Shown: positions 47,051 to 55,865 of the stretch, one piece after another | Numbering within the stretch: the first letter of the stretch is position 1 | How the letters are laid out: every line of letters begins with the position of its first letter | Assembly (NCBI GenBank): GCA_965199915.1 | Contig: OZ241348.1 | Coordinates: 496,001 to 560,000, forward strand | Origin: VXYL01 sp965199915 | GTDB taxonomy: Bacteria > Pseudomonadota > Gammaproteobacteria > Pseudomonadales > Azotimanducaceae | Length of the DNA: 64,000 nucleotides | Direction: 5' to 3' | The notes under the pieces: model-generated | What the model was told of the DNA's origin: nothing | Databases searched by the model: none | Seen by the model: only the letters and a program-made list of their open reading frames with translations | Translations under genes and position numbers: made by a program

Positions 47051-50000
47051 ATGCAGCCTTGGCACCACTTCGTCCGCCTCAAGACCGAGCTCAAATCCGG
47101 CGAGCTCACCCTTGCCGAGTTCGCGGCCGATCTCCACGAAGTCACCCTCGCCCGGGGCAAACGCGCCGTCTACGAAGATCCTGCCCAGTTCTTCGCGCTC
47201 ACCTATCCCACCCACGCTCTGCGCGAGTTGGTGAAGGACGTTGCCGTTCGGCTCAAAGGCGAAAGCGACAAGGCCGTGCGCCAGCTGGAGCTCACCTACG
47301 GCGGCGGCAAGACGCACACGCTCATCGCGCTCTACCACCTGTTCCGCAATCCCTCCTCCCTGCCGGACATGCCAGCCGTGCGCGAGTTCCGCGAACACGT
47401 CGGGGCCGATCTGCCCCAAGCGTTCGTCGCCACGCTCTGCTTTGACAAGATCGATGTGGAGACGGGCATTGAGGATGTCTGTGCGCCGAATGGGGAGGCG
47501 CGCACACTGCGCCATCCGTGGAGCGTGTTGGCCTATCAGCTAGCGGGCGACGAGGGCTTGAGCGCAATTCATGCGCGCGGCAAGGCCGAGGAGCGCGAAA
47601 CGCCGCCGGCGGAACCCCTGCTGGCGAAGCTGTTGGCCATTCCCGCCGAGCGGGATTTGAGCACCTTGGTGCTGGTGGACGAAGTGCTGATGTACGCCCG
47701 GGAGAAAGTCGGCCTTGATAGAAAGTGGCAAGCGCGCATCGTCGATTTCTTTCAGCATCTGACCAGCGCCGTGGGCAAGGTGGACCAAGCCGCGATGGTG
47801 GCGTCGTTGCTCGCCACGGACCCCAACAAGCAGGACGCGCTCGGCCGCCAGGTGAGCGACGAACTCTCGTCCGTGCTGCGGCGCCAGCGCGAGGAGGGGG
47901 TGCAGCCGGTGGCGCAGCGCGACGTGGCCGAAGTGCTGCGGCGGCGCTTCTTCGAGCGCGAGAGCCTGCAAGACGAAGACGCCTACCGTTCGCACGTCAT
48001 CGGCGTGGTGCGCGAACTTGCGAAGCTGGACGAAACAATGGCCAAGGAGCGCTCGAACCAGGAAGCGCGGTTCCTTGAGAGCTTTCCGTTCCATCCCGAT
48101 CTCACCGATGTCTTCTACAGCAAGTGGACGCAATTGCCGGCGTTCCAACGCACGCGGGGCATTCTGCGCACGCTGGCCACGGCGATGCGTGGCGCGGAGC
48201 CGTGGGATGTCAGTCCGCTCGTCGGCCCGGCGGCGTTGCTCGAAGCGCCGGGCGCGGCGGGCGTTTCGGACGCGGTGAAGGATTTGGCCAGCGTCGTGGA
48301 CACGGGCGGTGAAGGCCGGCCAACGGATTGGGCGCGGCTGCTCGAAGGCGAGTTGGCGAAAGCGCGGGAGATACAAGACGAGTTTCCGGCGTTGCGCGAA
48401 AGCCGCAGCGCGGAGCAGGCGGTGGTCGCCACGTTCCTGCACTCGCAGCCGGCCGGTCGCAAGGCCAACACGCCGGAGTTGCAGCGGCTGGCGGGCGGCG
48501 GGGCGGATGGCATCGAACTTGCGAAAGCGCTGCGCCGTTGGCGCGAGGTCTCGTGGTTCTTGGACGACCAAGACGCGCACGACGCCGGCGGCCAAGAACT
48601 GCCCAAGTCTTGGCGGCTCGGCAATCGCCCCAACCTGAAGCAGATGCACGACGAAGCCTGCCGCGAACGCGTGACCGGCGACGCTGTGGATGCGGCACTG
48701 GCGGAAGCGATTCGCAAGGCGCGCAGCAGCTTGACGGGCGGTGCCAAGGCCACCGGCGCGAAAGTCCACTTGCTGCCGGCCGGTCCGGCGGATGTTGGCG
48801 ACGACAGCAACTTCCACTTCGCGATCCTGGGTCCGGAGGCGGCATCGGAATCCGGCCGGCCGAGCGCGTTGGCGAAGCGCTATCTGAACGAAACCACCGG
48901 GCCAAACCGCCCGCGTGTACACCGCAACACCGTGGTGCTCGCGGTGCCCTCGCGCGACGGGCTGGACGCCATGCGCGCCAGCGCCAGAACATTGCTCGGC
49001 TGGGAGGACGTCGCCGCGCAGCTCGCGGAGCAAACCGTGGACCTTTTGCGTGGCGAACGCCTGCGCCGCGAGTTGCAAGAGGCCCGCGCCCGCCTGCCGC
49101 AGACGGTGCGCCACGGCTACGCGGTGGTGGTCACGGTGAACGAAGACAACACCGAACAGGCGTTCCGCCTGGCCGCGGCGGCCGAGCCGCTATTCCTGGT
49201 CGTCAAGAACGACGAGCGTTCGCGCGTCAAGGAAACCGCGGTGGACGCCGAGGCGCTGCTGCCGGACGGTCCCTTCGACCTGTGGCGCGGCGACGAGGAG
49301 GCCCGCTTCGTGAAGGACTTGGCCAACGCCTTCGCCCGCGATCCGCGTTTGCCGAAAATGCTGAACGCCGGCGTGGTGCTGGACACCGTGCTGCAAGGCG
49401 TGGAGCGCGGCCTGTTCGTGGCGCGGCTGGCGCGCCCGGACGGCAGCGGCCGCACTTGGTGGCGGGTGCCGGTGGAGGACGAAGCGCGCCAGGATCCCAC
49501 GCTGGAGGTGGTGTTGCCGCACACGGCCACGCTGTCCAACCTTCCGCTCCACCTGCTGGCGCCGGACGCCCTGCCGGGGCTCTGGGAAGGCGAACGCCTC
49601 GCCTTGGCGCGCGCCCGGCGCTATTTCTCCGGCGCCCACACGGTCACCATCCCCCACGAAGGATGGGACGAGCACGTCGCGATTCCGCGTTGCGAGGAGG
49701 AGACGTTGCAGGCGGCGCTGACGTGCGCCGTGGCGGCGGGAACCGTTTGGCTGGTGAGCGGCCCGACGTCCTGCTGGAAAGAGGACGCGCCGGCAAGCGC
49801 GTTGGGCGGAGAGGGCGAACTGCTTCCCCCGCCGCCGCCCGTCGCGCCCGGGGAGCTCGCCCCCGAGGCGTTGCCCGATGCGTGGGAGAACGGCGAAACC
49901 AACGCCGCGGCGGTGGTGCGGGCGCTGTCGCACAAGCACGGCGCCGCCGTTCCCTGGGGACTGGTGCGCGACAGCCTGAGCGAAGCCGTGCGCAGCCGCT

Positions 50001-50338
50001 GGCTGGAAACGGCCCGCGGCGATGGCGAGACGGCGGCGTTCGACCGCGCCGGCGCCTGGTGTTTGCGGGTGCCGCAAAACGCGGGCAAATCCCCGGCGCC
50101 GAAGCCCCAAGCCGCCGCCAATGTGGAAGTGGCGGCGCACCAAGTGCAGGACTTGGCGGAGGCGATTCCCCAGCTGTTGGAGGCGAGCGCCGGCCACGCG
50201 CTCGGCTTTCGTCTCGGCGTCGCCTTGGACGCCACAGCCCCGGAGGCCGTGCGGCGCGAAGTGGACCGCCTGCTCGGCGAAGTCGCGCCGGAACTGAAGA
50301 GCGACCCGCGCCGGGCGTCCACAACAACCGGCGGTTAG
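47051..50338 (+). CDS. DUF499 P-loop ATPase (Hma ATPase)
   Basis: 1095 residues. The start WHHFVRLKTELKSGELTLAEFAADL and Walker A ELTYGGGKTHTLIALYHLF (about 80-98) are typical of DUF499 proteins, with a Walker B-like LSTLVLVDEVLMYARE (about 202). The C-terminal half is long and helical, with predicted winged-helix and low-complexity Pro/Glu stretches near 920-945. DUF499 ATPases accompany DUF1156 methylases and SNF2 helicases in anti-phage loci, where all three are thought to act together. Base composition returns to the high GC of the methylase, unlike the three genes between them. Confidence 0.92.
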   Translation: MQPWHHFVRLKTELKSGELTLAEFAADLHEVTLARGKRAVYEDPAQFFALTYPTHALRELVKDVAVRLKGESDKAVRQLELTYGGGKTHTLIALYHLFRNPSSLPDMPAVREFREHVGADLPQAFVATLCFDKIDVETGIEDVCAPNGEARTLRHPWSVLAYQLAGDEGLSAIHARGKAEERETPPAEPLLAKLLAIPAERDLSTLVLVDEVLMYAREKVGLDRKWQARIVDFFQHLTSAVGKVDQAAMVASLLATDPNKQDALGRQVSDELSSVLRRQREEGVQPVAQRDVAEVLRRRFFERESLQDEDAYRSHVIGVVRELAKLDETMAKERSNQEARFLESFPFHPDLTDVFYSKWTQLPAFQRTRGILRTLATAMRGAEPWDVSPLVGPAALLEAPGAAGVSDAVKDLASVVDTGGEGRPTDWARLLEGELAKAREIQDEFPALRESRSAEQAVVATFLHSQPAGRKANTPELQRLAGGGADGIELAKALRRWREVSWFLDDQDAHDAGGQELPKSWRLGNRPNLKQMHDEACRERVTGDAVDAALAEAIRKARSSLTGGAKATGAKVHLLPAGPADVGDDSNFHFAILGPEAASESGRPSALAKRYLNETTGPNRPRVHRNTVVLAVPSRDGLDAMRASARTLLGWEDVAAQLAEQTVDLLRGERLRRELQEARARLPQTVRHGYAVVVTVNEDNTEQAFRLAAAAEPLFLVVKNDERSRVKETAVDAEALLPDGPFDLWRGDEEARFVKDLANAFARDPRLPKMLNAGVVLDTVLQGVERGLFVARLARPDGSGRTWWRVPVEDEARQDPTLEVVLPHTATLSNLPLHLLAPDALPGLWEGERLALARARRYFSGAHTVTIPHEGWDEHVAIPRCEEETLQAALTCAVAAGTVWLVSGPTSCWKEDAPASALGGEGELLPPPPPVAPGELAPEALPDAWENGETNAAAVVRALSHKHGAAVPWGLVRDSLSEAVRSRWLETARGDGETAAFDRAGAWCLRVPQNAGKSPAPKPQAAANVEVAAHQVQDLAEAIPQLLEASAGHALGFRLGVALDATAPEAVRREVDRLLGEVAPELKSDPRRASTTTGG

Positions 50339-50367
50339 CGTTCGGCGGCGGTGCCGCAGCGATTCTG

Positions 50368-51099
50368 GTGTCGAACGCCCGCGCCCGCTGCCTGCTGGCG
50401 ATCCAACGCGCCTTGCGCGATGCCGTAGGCGAACTCTCGTTCGCGCCGCCGGTCAGCCACGTCTACAACCCGCTGCGCTACGCTTGGCGTCCGGCGATGG
50501 CCTATTTTCGGCGCTACATGGCGGGAAGCAAGGAAGTGCTGTTCGTGGGCATGAACCCGGGGCCGTGGGGCATGGCGCAAACCGGCGTGCCGTTCGGCGA
50601 TGCGGGGTTCGTGCGCGATTGGCTGCGCATCCCGGTGGAGGTCGATGCCTTGGAACACCCGCATCCCAAGCGCCCGGTGCTCGGCGCGGCTTGCCAACGC
50701 CGGGAGGTGAGCGGGCAACGGTTCTGGGGTTGGGCGCAAGCGCGTTTCGGAGCGCCGGACGCGTTCTTCGAGCGGTTCGGGGTGCTGAACTACTGCCCCC
50801 TCTGCTTTTTGGAAAGCGGCGGACGCAACCGCACGCCGGACAAGCTCGCGGCCGGTGAGCGTGCGGCGTTGTTCGCGGTGTGCGATCGCGCGTTGCTGGC
50901 GTGTTGCGAAGCACTGGCGCCGGAACTCGTCATCGGCCTCGGCGCGTTCGCCCACCGTCGCGCCCGCGCGGCGCTGCCGGCGTCGCAGCGCGTGGCGGGG
51001 GTGTTGCACCCGAGCCCGGCGAGCCCGAAGGCGAACCGCGGCTGGGCCGAACAAGCGGAACGCGAATTGCGCGCGTTGGGCGTGTCCGTGCCGCGGTAG
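50368..51099 (+). CDS. SMUG1-type uracil-DNA glycosylase-like protein
   Basis: About 243 residues from GTG 50368, 29 bp after the DUF499 gene; no ATG suits. The active-site loop VLFVGMNPGPWGMAQTGVPF (about 57-76) and the C-terminal HPSPASPKANRGW (about 214) are hallmarks of the SMUG1 branch of the uracil-glycosylase superfamily, which excises uracil or oxidised pyrimidines. FGVLNYCPLCFLESGGRNRTP in between is also conserved. The same strand and short gap suggest co-transcription with the defence operon, but it could be an ordinary repair gene at the island edge. Confidence 0.88.
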   Translation: MSNARARCLLAIQRALRDAVGELSFAPPVSHVYNPLRYAWRPAMAYFRRYMAGSKEVLFVGMNPGPWGMAQTGVPFGDAGFVRDWLRIPVEVDALEHPHPKRPVLGAACQRREVSGQRFWGWAQARFGAPDAFFERFGVLNYCPLCFLESGGRNRTPDKLAAGERAALFAVCDRALLACCEALAPELVIGLGAFAHRRARAALPASQRVAGVLHPSPASPKANRGWAEQAERELRALGVSVPR

Positions 51100-51153
51100 C
51101 CCGCCGGTGGCCGCCTGTCATATCATTCGGCGGCCAGCAGGGGGAGGCGAACG

Positions 51154-52299
51154 ATGCCCATGATTCTCAACGACGAGCAGAACATGCTCAAGGACACGGC
51201 GAAGAGCTTTTGCGCCGAGAACGCGCCCATCGCGCAGCTGCGCAAGCTGCGCGACGAGGACAGCGCGGACGGTTTCGACCGCGACACGTGGTCGAAGATG
51301 GCGGAGCTTGGCTGGGCCGGCATCCCGTTTCCCGAGGAACACGGCGGCCTCGCTTTTGGCTACAAGGGTCTCGGCGTGGTCACCGAGGAGACCGGGCGCA
51401 CGCTCACCGCCAGCCCCCTCTACGCCACCGTGTGGGTGGGCGGCACCATACTGAACCTCGGCGGCAGCGCGGCGCAAAAGTCCGCGCTGCTGGCCAAAGT
51501 GGCGGCGGGCGAGCTGTTGCTGGCGCTCGCGCTGGAGGAGTCCCACCGCCACAGCCCGTACGGCGTGGCCACCGCCGCGGAGAAGACGGGTGACGGCTAC
51601 ATCTTGCGCGGCAGCAAGAAGTTCGTGCTCGACGGCCATGTGGCGGATCGCCTCATCGTGGCCGCCCGCACCGCGGGAACCACCGGAGAACGCGACGGCA
51701 TTTCGTTGTTCCTAGTCGATCGGCAAGCGGACGGGGTGCGGGTGACGCGCACCAAGATGGTGGACAGCCGCAACGCTGCGAACATCGAGTTCGACGGCGC
51801 GCGGGTGGCGGCGGACGCGCTCGTCGGCGCGGAAGGAAAGGGCGCGGACGTGCTCGATCCGGCGCTCGACATCGCCCGCATCGGCATCGCCGCGGAAATG
51901 CTCGGCGCCACCGAAGAGTGCTTCGAGCGCACGGTCGCCTACCTCAAGGAGCGCGAGCAGTTCGGCGTGCCCATCGGCTCCTTCCAAGCGCTGAAACACC
52001 GCGCCGCCAACATGTTCTGCGAAATCGAACTCTCGAAATCCTGCGTGCTCGAAGCGCTCACCGCCTTGGACGAAGCGCGCGACGCGGCCGAAATCGCCAA
52101 ACTCGCCAGCCTAACCAAGGCGAAAGTAGGTGAGACTTTCCACACCGTCTCCCGCGAGGGCATTCAAATGCACGGCGGCATCGGCATGACCGACGAGTTC
52201 GACATCGGCTTCTTCCTCAAACGCGCCGCCGTCACCGAGCAGACCTTCGGCGACGTGCATTTCCACCGCAACCGCTATGGGGAACTGGAAGGATATTGA
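51154..52299 (+). CDS. acyl-CoA dehydrogenase
   Basis: 381 residues from ATG 51154, with GGGAGGCGA upstream. It shows the flavin-dependent acyl-CoA dehydrogenase plan: N-terminal helices (WSKMAELGWAGIPFPEEHGG), middle beta domain (ALALEESHRHSPYGVATAA; VLDGHVADRLIVAAR) and C-terminal four-helix bundle (YLKEREQFGVPIGSFQALKHRAANM; QMHGGIGMTDEFDIGFFLKRA). The last motif contains the FAD-contacting region. Substrate class is unclear: fatty acid, bile-acid or steroid side chains are all known for this subgroup. It lies just outside the defence island and is convergent with the TonB receptor. Confidence 0.92.
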   Translation: MPMILNDEQNMLKDTAKSFCAENAPIAQLRKLRDEDSADGFDRDTWSKMAELGWAGIPFPEEHGGLAFGYKGLGVVTEETGRTLTASPLYATVWVGGTILNLGGSAAQKSALLAKVAAGELLLALALEESHRHSPYGVATAAEKTGDGYILRGSKKFVLDGHVADRLIVAARTAGTTGERDGISLFLVDRQADGVRVTRTKMVDSRNAANIEFDGARVAADALVGAEGKGADVLDPALDIARIGIAAEMLGATEECFERTVAYLKEREQFGVPIGSFQALKHRAANMFCEIELSKSCVLEALTALDEARDAAEIAKLASLTKAKVGETFHTVSREGIQMHGGIGMTDEFDIGFFLKRAAVTEQTFGDVHFHRNRYGELEGY

Positions 52300-52301
52300 T
52301 G

Positions 52302-52342
52302 CGCGCCCTTGCGGGCGCGTTGGAGTTTGCTAGCGCAAACTC
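52302..52342. terminator. paired hairpins between convergent genes
   Basis: Two hairpins lie back to back: CGCGCCC-TTGC-GGGCGCG (52302-52319) and GAGTTTGC-TAGC-GCAAACTC (52323-52342). They sit between the stops of acyl-CoA dehydrogenase (+) and the TonB receptor (-). A long T-tract is missing, but the position suits a bidirectional terminator. Confidence 0.55.
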
Positions 52343-52375
52343 TGCGCGTTGTGACGGTCCCGCTTTCCCGCCTCT

Positions 52376-54979
52376 TCAGTTCGCCCGCCAGGTCGCCCGC
52401 AGGTAGTAGAGCCCGCCGTTGAATCCGTAGGGCGAGCTTTCCGGATAGAGCAGCCCCGCCACTTCGCCTTTCGGGTTCTTCTGCGGGTAGGTGTCGAACA
52501 CGTTTTCTGCGCCGAACAACACCGCGATGGAATCCGTCACGTCCCAAGCCGCTTCGGCGTCGAACAGCGTGGACGGTTCGGGGTAGTAGGCCACCGAACC
52601 GTCGTTGGTGGGCGCGTCGTAGTATTCGCCGTAGTAGCGTGCGCGCGCCAGCAAGCGCCACGGCCCTTGGGCATGCGTCCACGTCGCCGTGAAACGCGCC
52701 TCCGGCCGGCCATCCTCGATTTGCGCCTTGCGGTTGGCGCTGGTGAAGTCCGGGTTGAAACGGGCGAGGTTCACGTCCGAGAAGTTGGCCACCACGGTGA
52801 GGTTGGACGCGCCGCGTCCCAAATCGAACGGCCAAGCGGCCACCACATCGACGCCGGACGCCTCCACGGTTTGCTGGTTGGAGAAGAACCGCACGGAGGT
52901 GAAGCTGCTCGCGTCCGAGACGCCGGCGGCCAGCAAGGCGTCGATGTCCTCCGGCGTCAGGTTGAAGCGGCTGGTGAAGGAGATGCGGTGTTCGATTTCG
53001 ATGTTGTAGTAGTCCACCGTCACGTCGATCGGACCCCATTGGAACACCGCGCCGATGGTGAGGTTGGTGGACTCCTCCGGCTGCAGCGGGCGCGCGCCTT
53101 TGCGCCGCGCCACCGGATTGGTCGGCGGCAGCGTGGCGATGTCCGCCAGCCGGCCGGCGTTGAACTCGGTGGTCACGTTGCGCAGGTTCGCTTGCCCGGC
53201 CGTGGGCACGCGGAATCCAGTGCTCAGCGCGCCGCGCAGCGCCAGGTTGTCGCGGACTTGCCAGCGCAACGCCACCTTGCCGTCCAAGGTGTTGCCAAAG
53301 GCGGCGTAGTTCTCGTAGCGCAGAGCGCCGCCGAGCAGCAGACGGTCGGTCACATCGCCCTCCAAATCGAGATACGCGGCCACGGCGCGCACGGTGTTTT
53401 CGCCCGCATCGCCGGGTTGGAAGCCGGGAAAACCGTTGGAACCAACGCCGAAACCCTGCGCCGCCAAGCCGTGCTCGATGTTCGGGTCGATGTGGAAGGA
53501 GTTCGGATCGCCGTTTTCGATCTTGAAGGTCTCGTCGCGGTACTCAAGGCCCAAGGCGACGTTGACCGGCCCGGCCAAGCCGCCGAAGTGGAACGGCTTG
53601 GCGAAGTCCACGTTCACCACCCGATCCGTCTCCGTGTACGCGCCCGGTTCGTAGTGGGTGGGAATGTCGTTGCCGAGCGCCAGCAGTTGCGGATTGATGG
53701 TGTTGTAGATGTAGAAGCGGGCGTTGCTGCGGCCGGCGGTCACGCTCGCATCGTAGAACCAGCCGTCGCCCACTTCGCCGCGCACGCCGGCGGCGATGCT
53801 GCTGTCGTAGACGAAGCCGCCGAACTGCGGCGTGAAACCGCCGGGGAACTTCTCGATGAGGGAATAGCAGTTGGCGTCGTTCCGCACCGCGGCCAGCGCC
53901 GCTTGATCCGGGCGGTCGTTCGCGATCCGCACCGGCGGGCAGTTGCCGGAGCCGTCGGCGGTGAGATCCGCCACCTTCACGGTTGGCGTGCCGTCCGCAA
54001 GCACCGGGCCGCGGAACACGCCGCCGCGGGTGTGCGGATTGCGGAAGTAGAAGCCTCCTTCCACCTGCCGTTCCGCCCAGTTGCCGAACGCGTACGCTTC
54101 GCCGCCGCCGGCCAGCGGCACGCCGAAGTTGCCGAACACCTTGACGTCGTCGGAGATGCGCGGTGCGCCCCAGATCTGCGCCGCCGGTTGCCGCACATGC
54201 GTGTTGCCGGCGTTGATGAGCGCTTGCGCGTCGGCGCGCTGGGCGCTGCGGCTCGTGGGGTCGGATTCCTTCCACTCGAAGCTCAAGTTGGCGAAGCCGC
54301 CGCCGAGTGGCAGCCCGATGTTGCCGGCCAAGGTGAGGGCGTCCCCGTCGCCCTCGAAGTGGCGGCCCCACTTGGCGTCCAACGTGGCGCCGTGACCCGC
54401 GTCCTTGAGCACAAAGTTCATGATGCCGGCGATGGCGTCCGAACCGTACTGCGCGGAGGCGCCGTCGCGCAGCACCTCCAAACGATCCAAAGCGATGGCG
54501 GGAATGGCGGAGAGATCCGGCCCTTGGGCGCCGCCGGAGATGCCGGCGCCGAGCAACGCGATCACGGCGGCGCGGTGGCGGCGTTTGCCGTTCAAGAGCA
54601 CCAGCGTGGCGTCCGGCGCAAGGCCGCGCAACGTCGCCGGGCGGATGAAGGTGGCGGCGTCGCTCAAGGCTTCTTGGCTGACGTTGTAGGAGGGCACCAG
54701 CGCCGCCACCAAGGAGTCCAAGTCCGTGCTTCCGTGGGCGAGGAAGTCGTCGCCGCCAATCACGTCCACCGGCACCGGCGAATCCGCGGCGCTGCGGTCT
54801 TGCCGCCTCGAGCCGACCACCACGACCTCTTCGATGGCGTTCGCCTGCGCATCCTGGGCCGCCGCCGGCACGGCTGGCGGCGCCAGTGCGACGGCGAGCA
54901 AAAGCGCGACGGGCGGGGGTGCCCGGCGGCGCGCCCGCGGCGGGTTGGCGATGCGGGCGTCCTCTGGACATGGGGCCAT
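52376..54979 (-). CDS. TonB-dependent outer-membrane receptor
   Basis: 867 residues from ATG 54979, with GGGAGAA upstream. A signal peptide (RRAPPPVALLLAVALAPPAVPAAAQ) is followed by a TonB-box-like IEEVVVVGSRRQ (about 48) and the plug domain (VPVDVIGGDDF; RPATLRGLAPDATLVLLNGKRRH; LEVLRDGASAQYGSDAIAGIMNFVLK). The 22-strand barrel extends to the C terminus (GGLYYLRATWRAN). The conserved plug motifs are intact. It is of the siderophore/other-nutrient type without a SusD partner nearby, so the ligand is unknown. It is convergent with acyl-CoA dehydrogenase. Confidence 0.95.
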   Translation of the reverse strand: MAPCPEDARIANPPRARRRAPPPVALLLAVALAPPAVPAAAQDAQANAIEEVVVVGSRRQDRSAADSPVPVDVIGGDDFLAHGSTDLDSLVAALVPSYNVSQEALSDAATFIRPATLRGLAPDATLVLLNGKRRHRAAVIALLGAGISGGAQGPDLSAIPAIALDRLEVLRDGASAQYGSDAIAGIMNFVLKDAGHGATLDAKWGRHFEGDGDALTLAGNIGLPLGGGFANLSFEWKESDPTSRSAQRADAQALINAGNTHVRQPAAQIWGAPRISDDVKVFGNFGVPLAGGGEAYAFGNWAERQVEGGFYFRNPHTRGGVFRGPVLADGTPTVKVADLTADGSGNCPPVRIANDRPDQAALAAVRNDANCYSLIEKFPGGFTPQFGGFVYDSSIAAGVRGEVGDGWFYDASVTAGRSNARFYIYNTINPQLLALGNDIPTHYEPGAYTETDRVVNVDFAKPFHFGGLAGPVNVALGLEYRDETFKIENGDPNSFHIDPNIEHGLAAQGFGVGSNGFPGFQPGDAGENTVRAVAAYLDLEGDVTDRLLLGGALRYENYAAFGNTLDGKVALRWQVRDNLALRGALSTGFRVPTAGQANLRNVTTEFNAGRLADIATLPPTNPVARRKGARPLQPEESTNLTIGAVFQWGPIDVTVDYYNIEIEHRISFTSRFNLTPEDIDALLAAGVSDASSFTSVRFFSNQQTVEASGVDVVAAWPFDLGRGASNLTVVANFSDVNLARFNPDFTSANRKAQIEDGRPEARFTATWTHAQGPWRLLARARYYGEYYDAPTNDGSVAYYPEPSTLFDAEAAWDVTDSIAVLFGAENVFDTYPQKNPKGEVAGLLYPESSPYGFNGGLYYLRATWRAN

Positions 54980-55123
54980 AAGCGCGTTCTCCCTTGGGTT
55001 TCAACCAGAGGCGGGATCGTAGCCTACTTGAACCGCCGCGAAGACCTTTCGGGATGGGTGCCGTTGGGTGCCGTCGCGTACCATTGCCCGGCATCGCGGC
55101 AGTGAACTTGGCAAGGAGGAACG

Positions 55124-55676
55124 ATGGCTGTTTGGCTGATCCGCGCCGGTCGCCACGGCGAGCACGAGGCCATGTCCATTGAACAGGGCGTTACCGCCAT
55201 CGGCTTTGGCTTGGCGCGCAGCGTGGAGGAGTTCGAGACCCGAGAGGCGTTGCGTGCGCATGGAGCACTTGGTCGCCAGCATCCTGCGCGCGTCGGGCTA
55301 CGAGGCCGTGGAGAGGGCCGCCGGGCCGGATGGCGGCGTCGACATCGTCGCCGGCAGGGGCGAGTTGGGGTTCGGTCAACCGCGGCTCTGCGTGCAAGTG
55401 AAAGCGCGGCGCGGGCCGGTGGGCTTGGCCGAGTACGATCGCTTGATGGGCAACCTCGACACGTTTCGCGCCGAACACGGTTTGCTGGTGAGTTTGGGTG
55501 GCTTCACCAAGCCGGTGCGCGACCGGAACGCCCAATCGTTCTTCAAAATCCGCCTGTGGGGGCCGGACGATCTGGCGCAGCGGCTGCTCGAAACCTACGA
55601 GGAACTTCCGGTGGACATCCGCACCGACGTGCCGCTGCGCGACCGAAAAGTGCTGGAAGAGGCAAGCGCCGCGTGA
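55124..55676 (+). pseudogene. decayed Mrr-like restriction endonuclease
   Basis: The N-terminal part in one frame (AVWLIRAGRHGEHEAMSIEQ, from ATG 55124 with AAGGAGG upstream) is the usual start of an Mrr-type endonuclease. The nuclease core lies in a different frame from about 55255 (MEHLVASILRASGYEAVERA; GPDGGVDIVAGRG; LCVQVKARRG, the D...QxK triad) and runs to TGA 55676. The ~100-residue middle present in full-length relatives (~300 residues) is missing and the frame has shifted, so an internal deletion has destroyed the gene. Confidence 0.7.
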
Positions 55677-55861
55677 ACAGGGCGATGTGGCGTGCGCCTC
55701 GGCGACATGTGAACGACTATCTGCATCGTTGCTTGGCCTTGCACGGCCGGGTGGCGCGGATTCGCTACGGCAGAACCCAACGTCTGGACTTGGTGGAGCG
55801 CGATGTGCGCCAAGTGCTGGGCCGCCGCCGGTTGGGTGTGCGACAAATCGTAGGTCAATGA
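55673..55861 (+). CDS. small basic protein of unknown function (62 aa)
   Basis: GTG 55673 overlaps the Mrr-like stop (GTGA). The product, MNRAMWRAPRRHVNDYLHRC and on to RRRLGVRQIVGQ, is rich in Arg and ends five bases before the convergent Uma2 stop. The 3' end resembles sequence at the right edge of the window (CGACAAAT, then AGGTCA), also next to an Uma2-like end, so it may be repeat sequence rather than a gene. Confidence 0.3.
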   Translation: MNRAMWRAPRRHVNDYLHRCLALHGRVARIRYGRTQRLDLVERDVRQVLGRRRLGVRQIVGQ

Positions 55862-55865
55862 CCAC

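Noticed and set aside
48328..50340. Long + strand frame running through the DUF499 gene into the glycosylase
   Set aside because: Only its last ~243 codons (from 50368) are real; the rest is an out-of-frame reading of the DUF499 ATPase.
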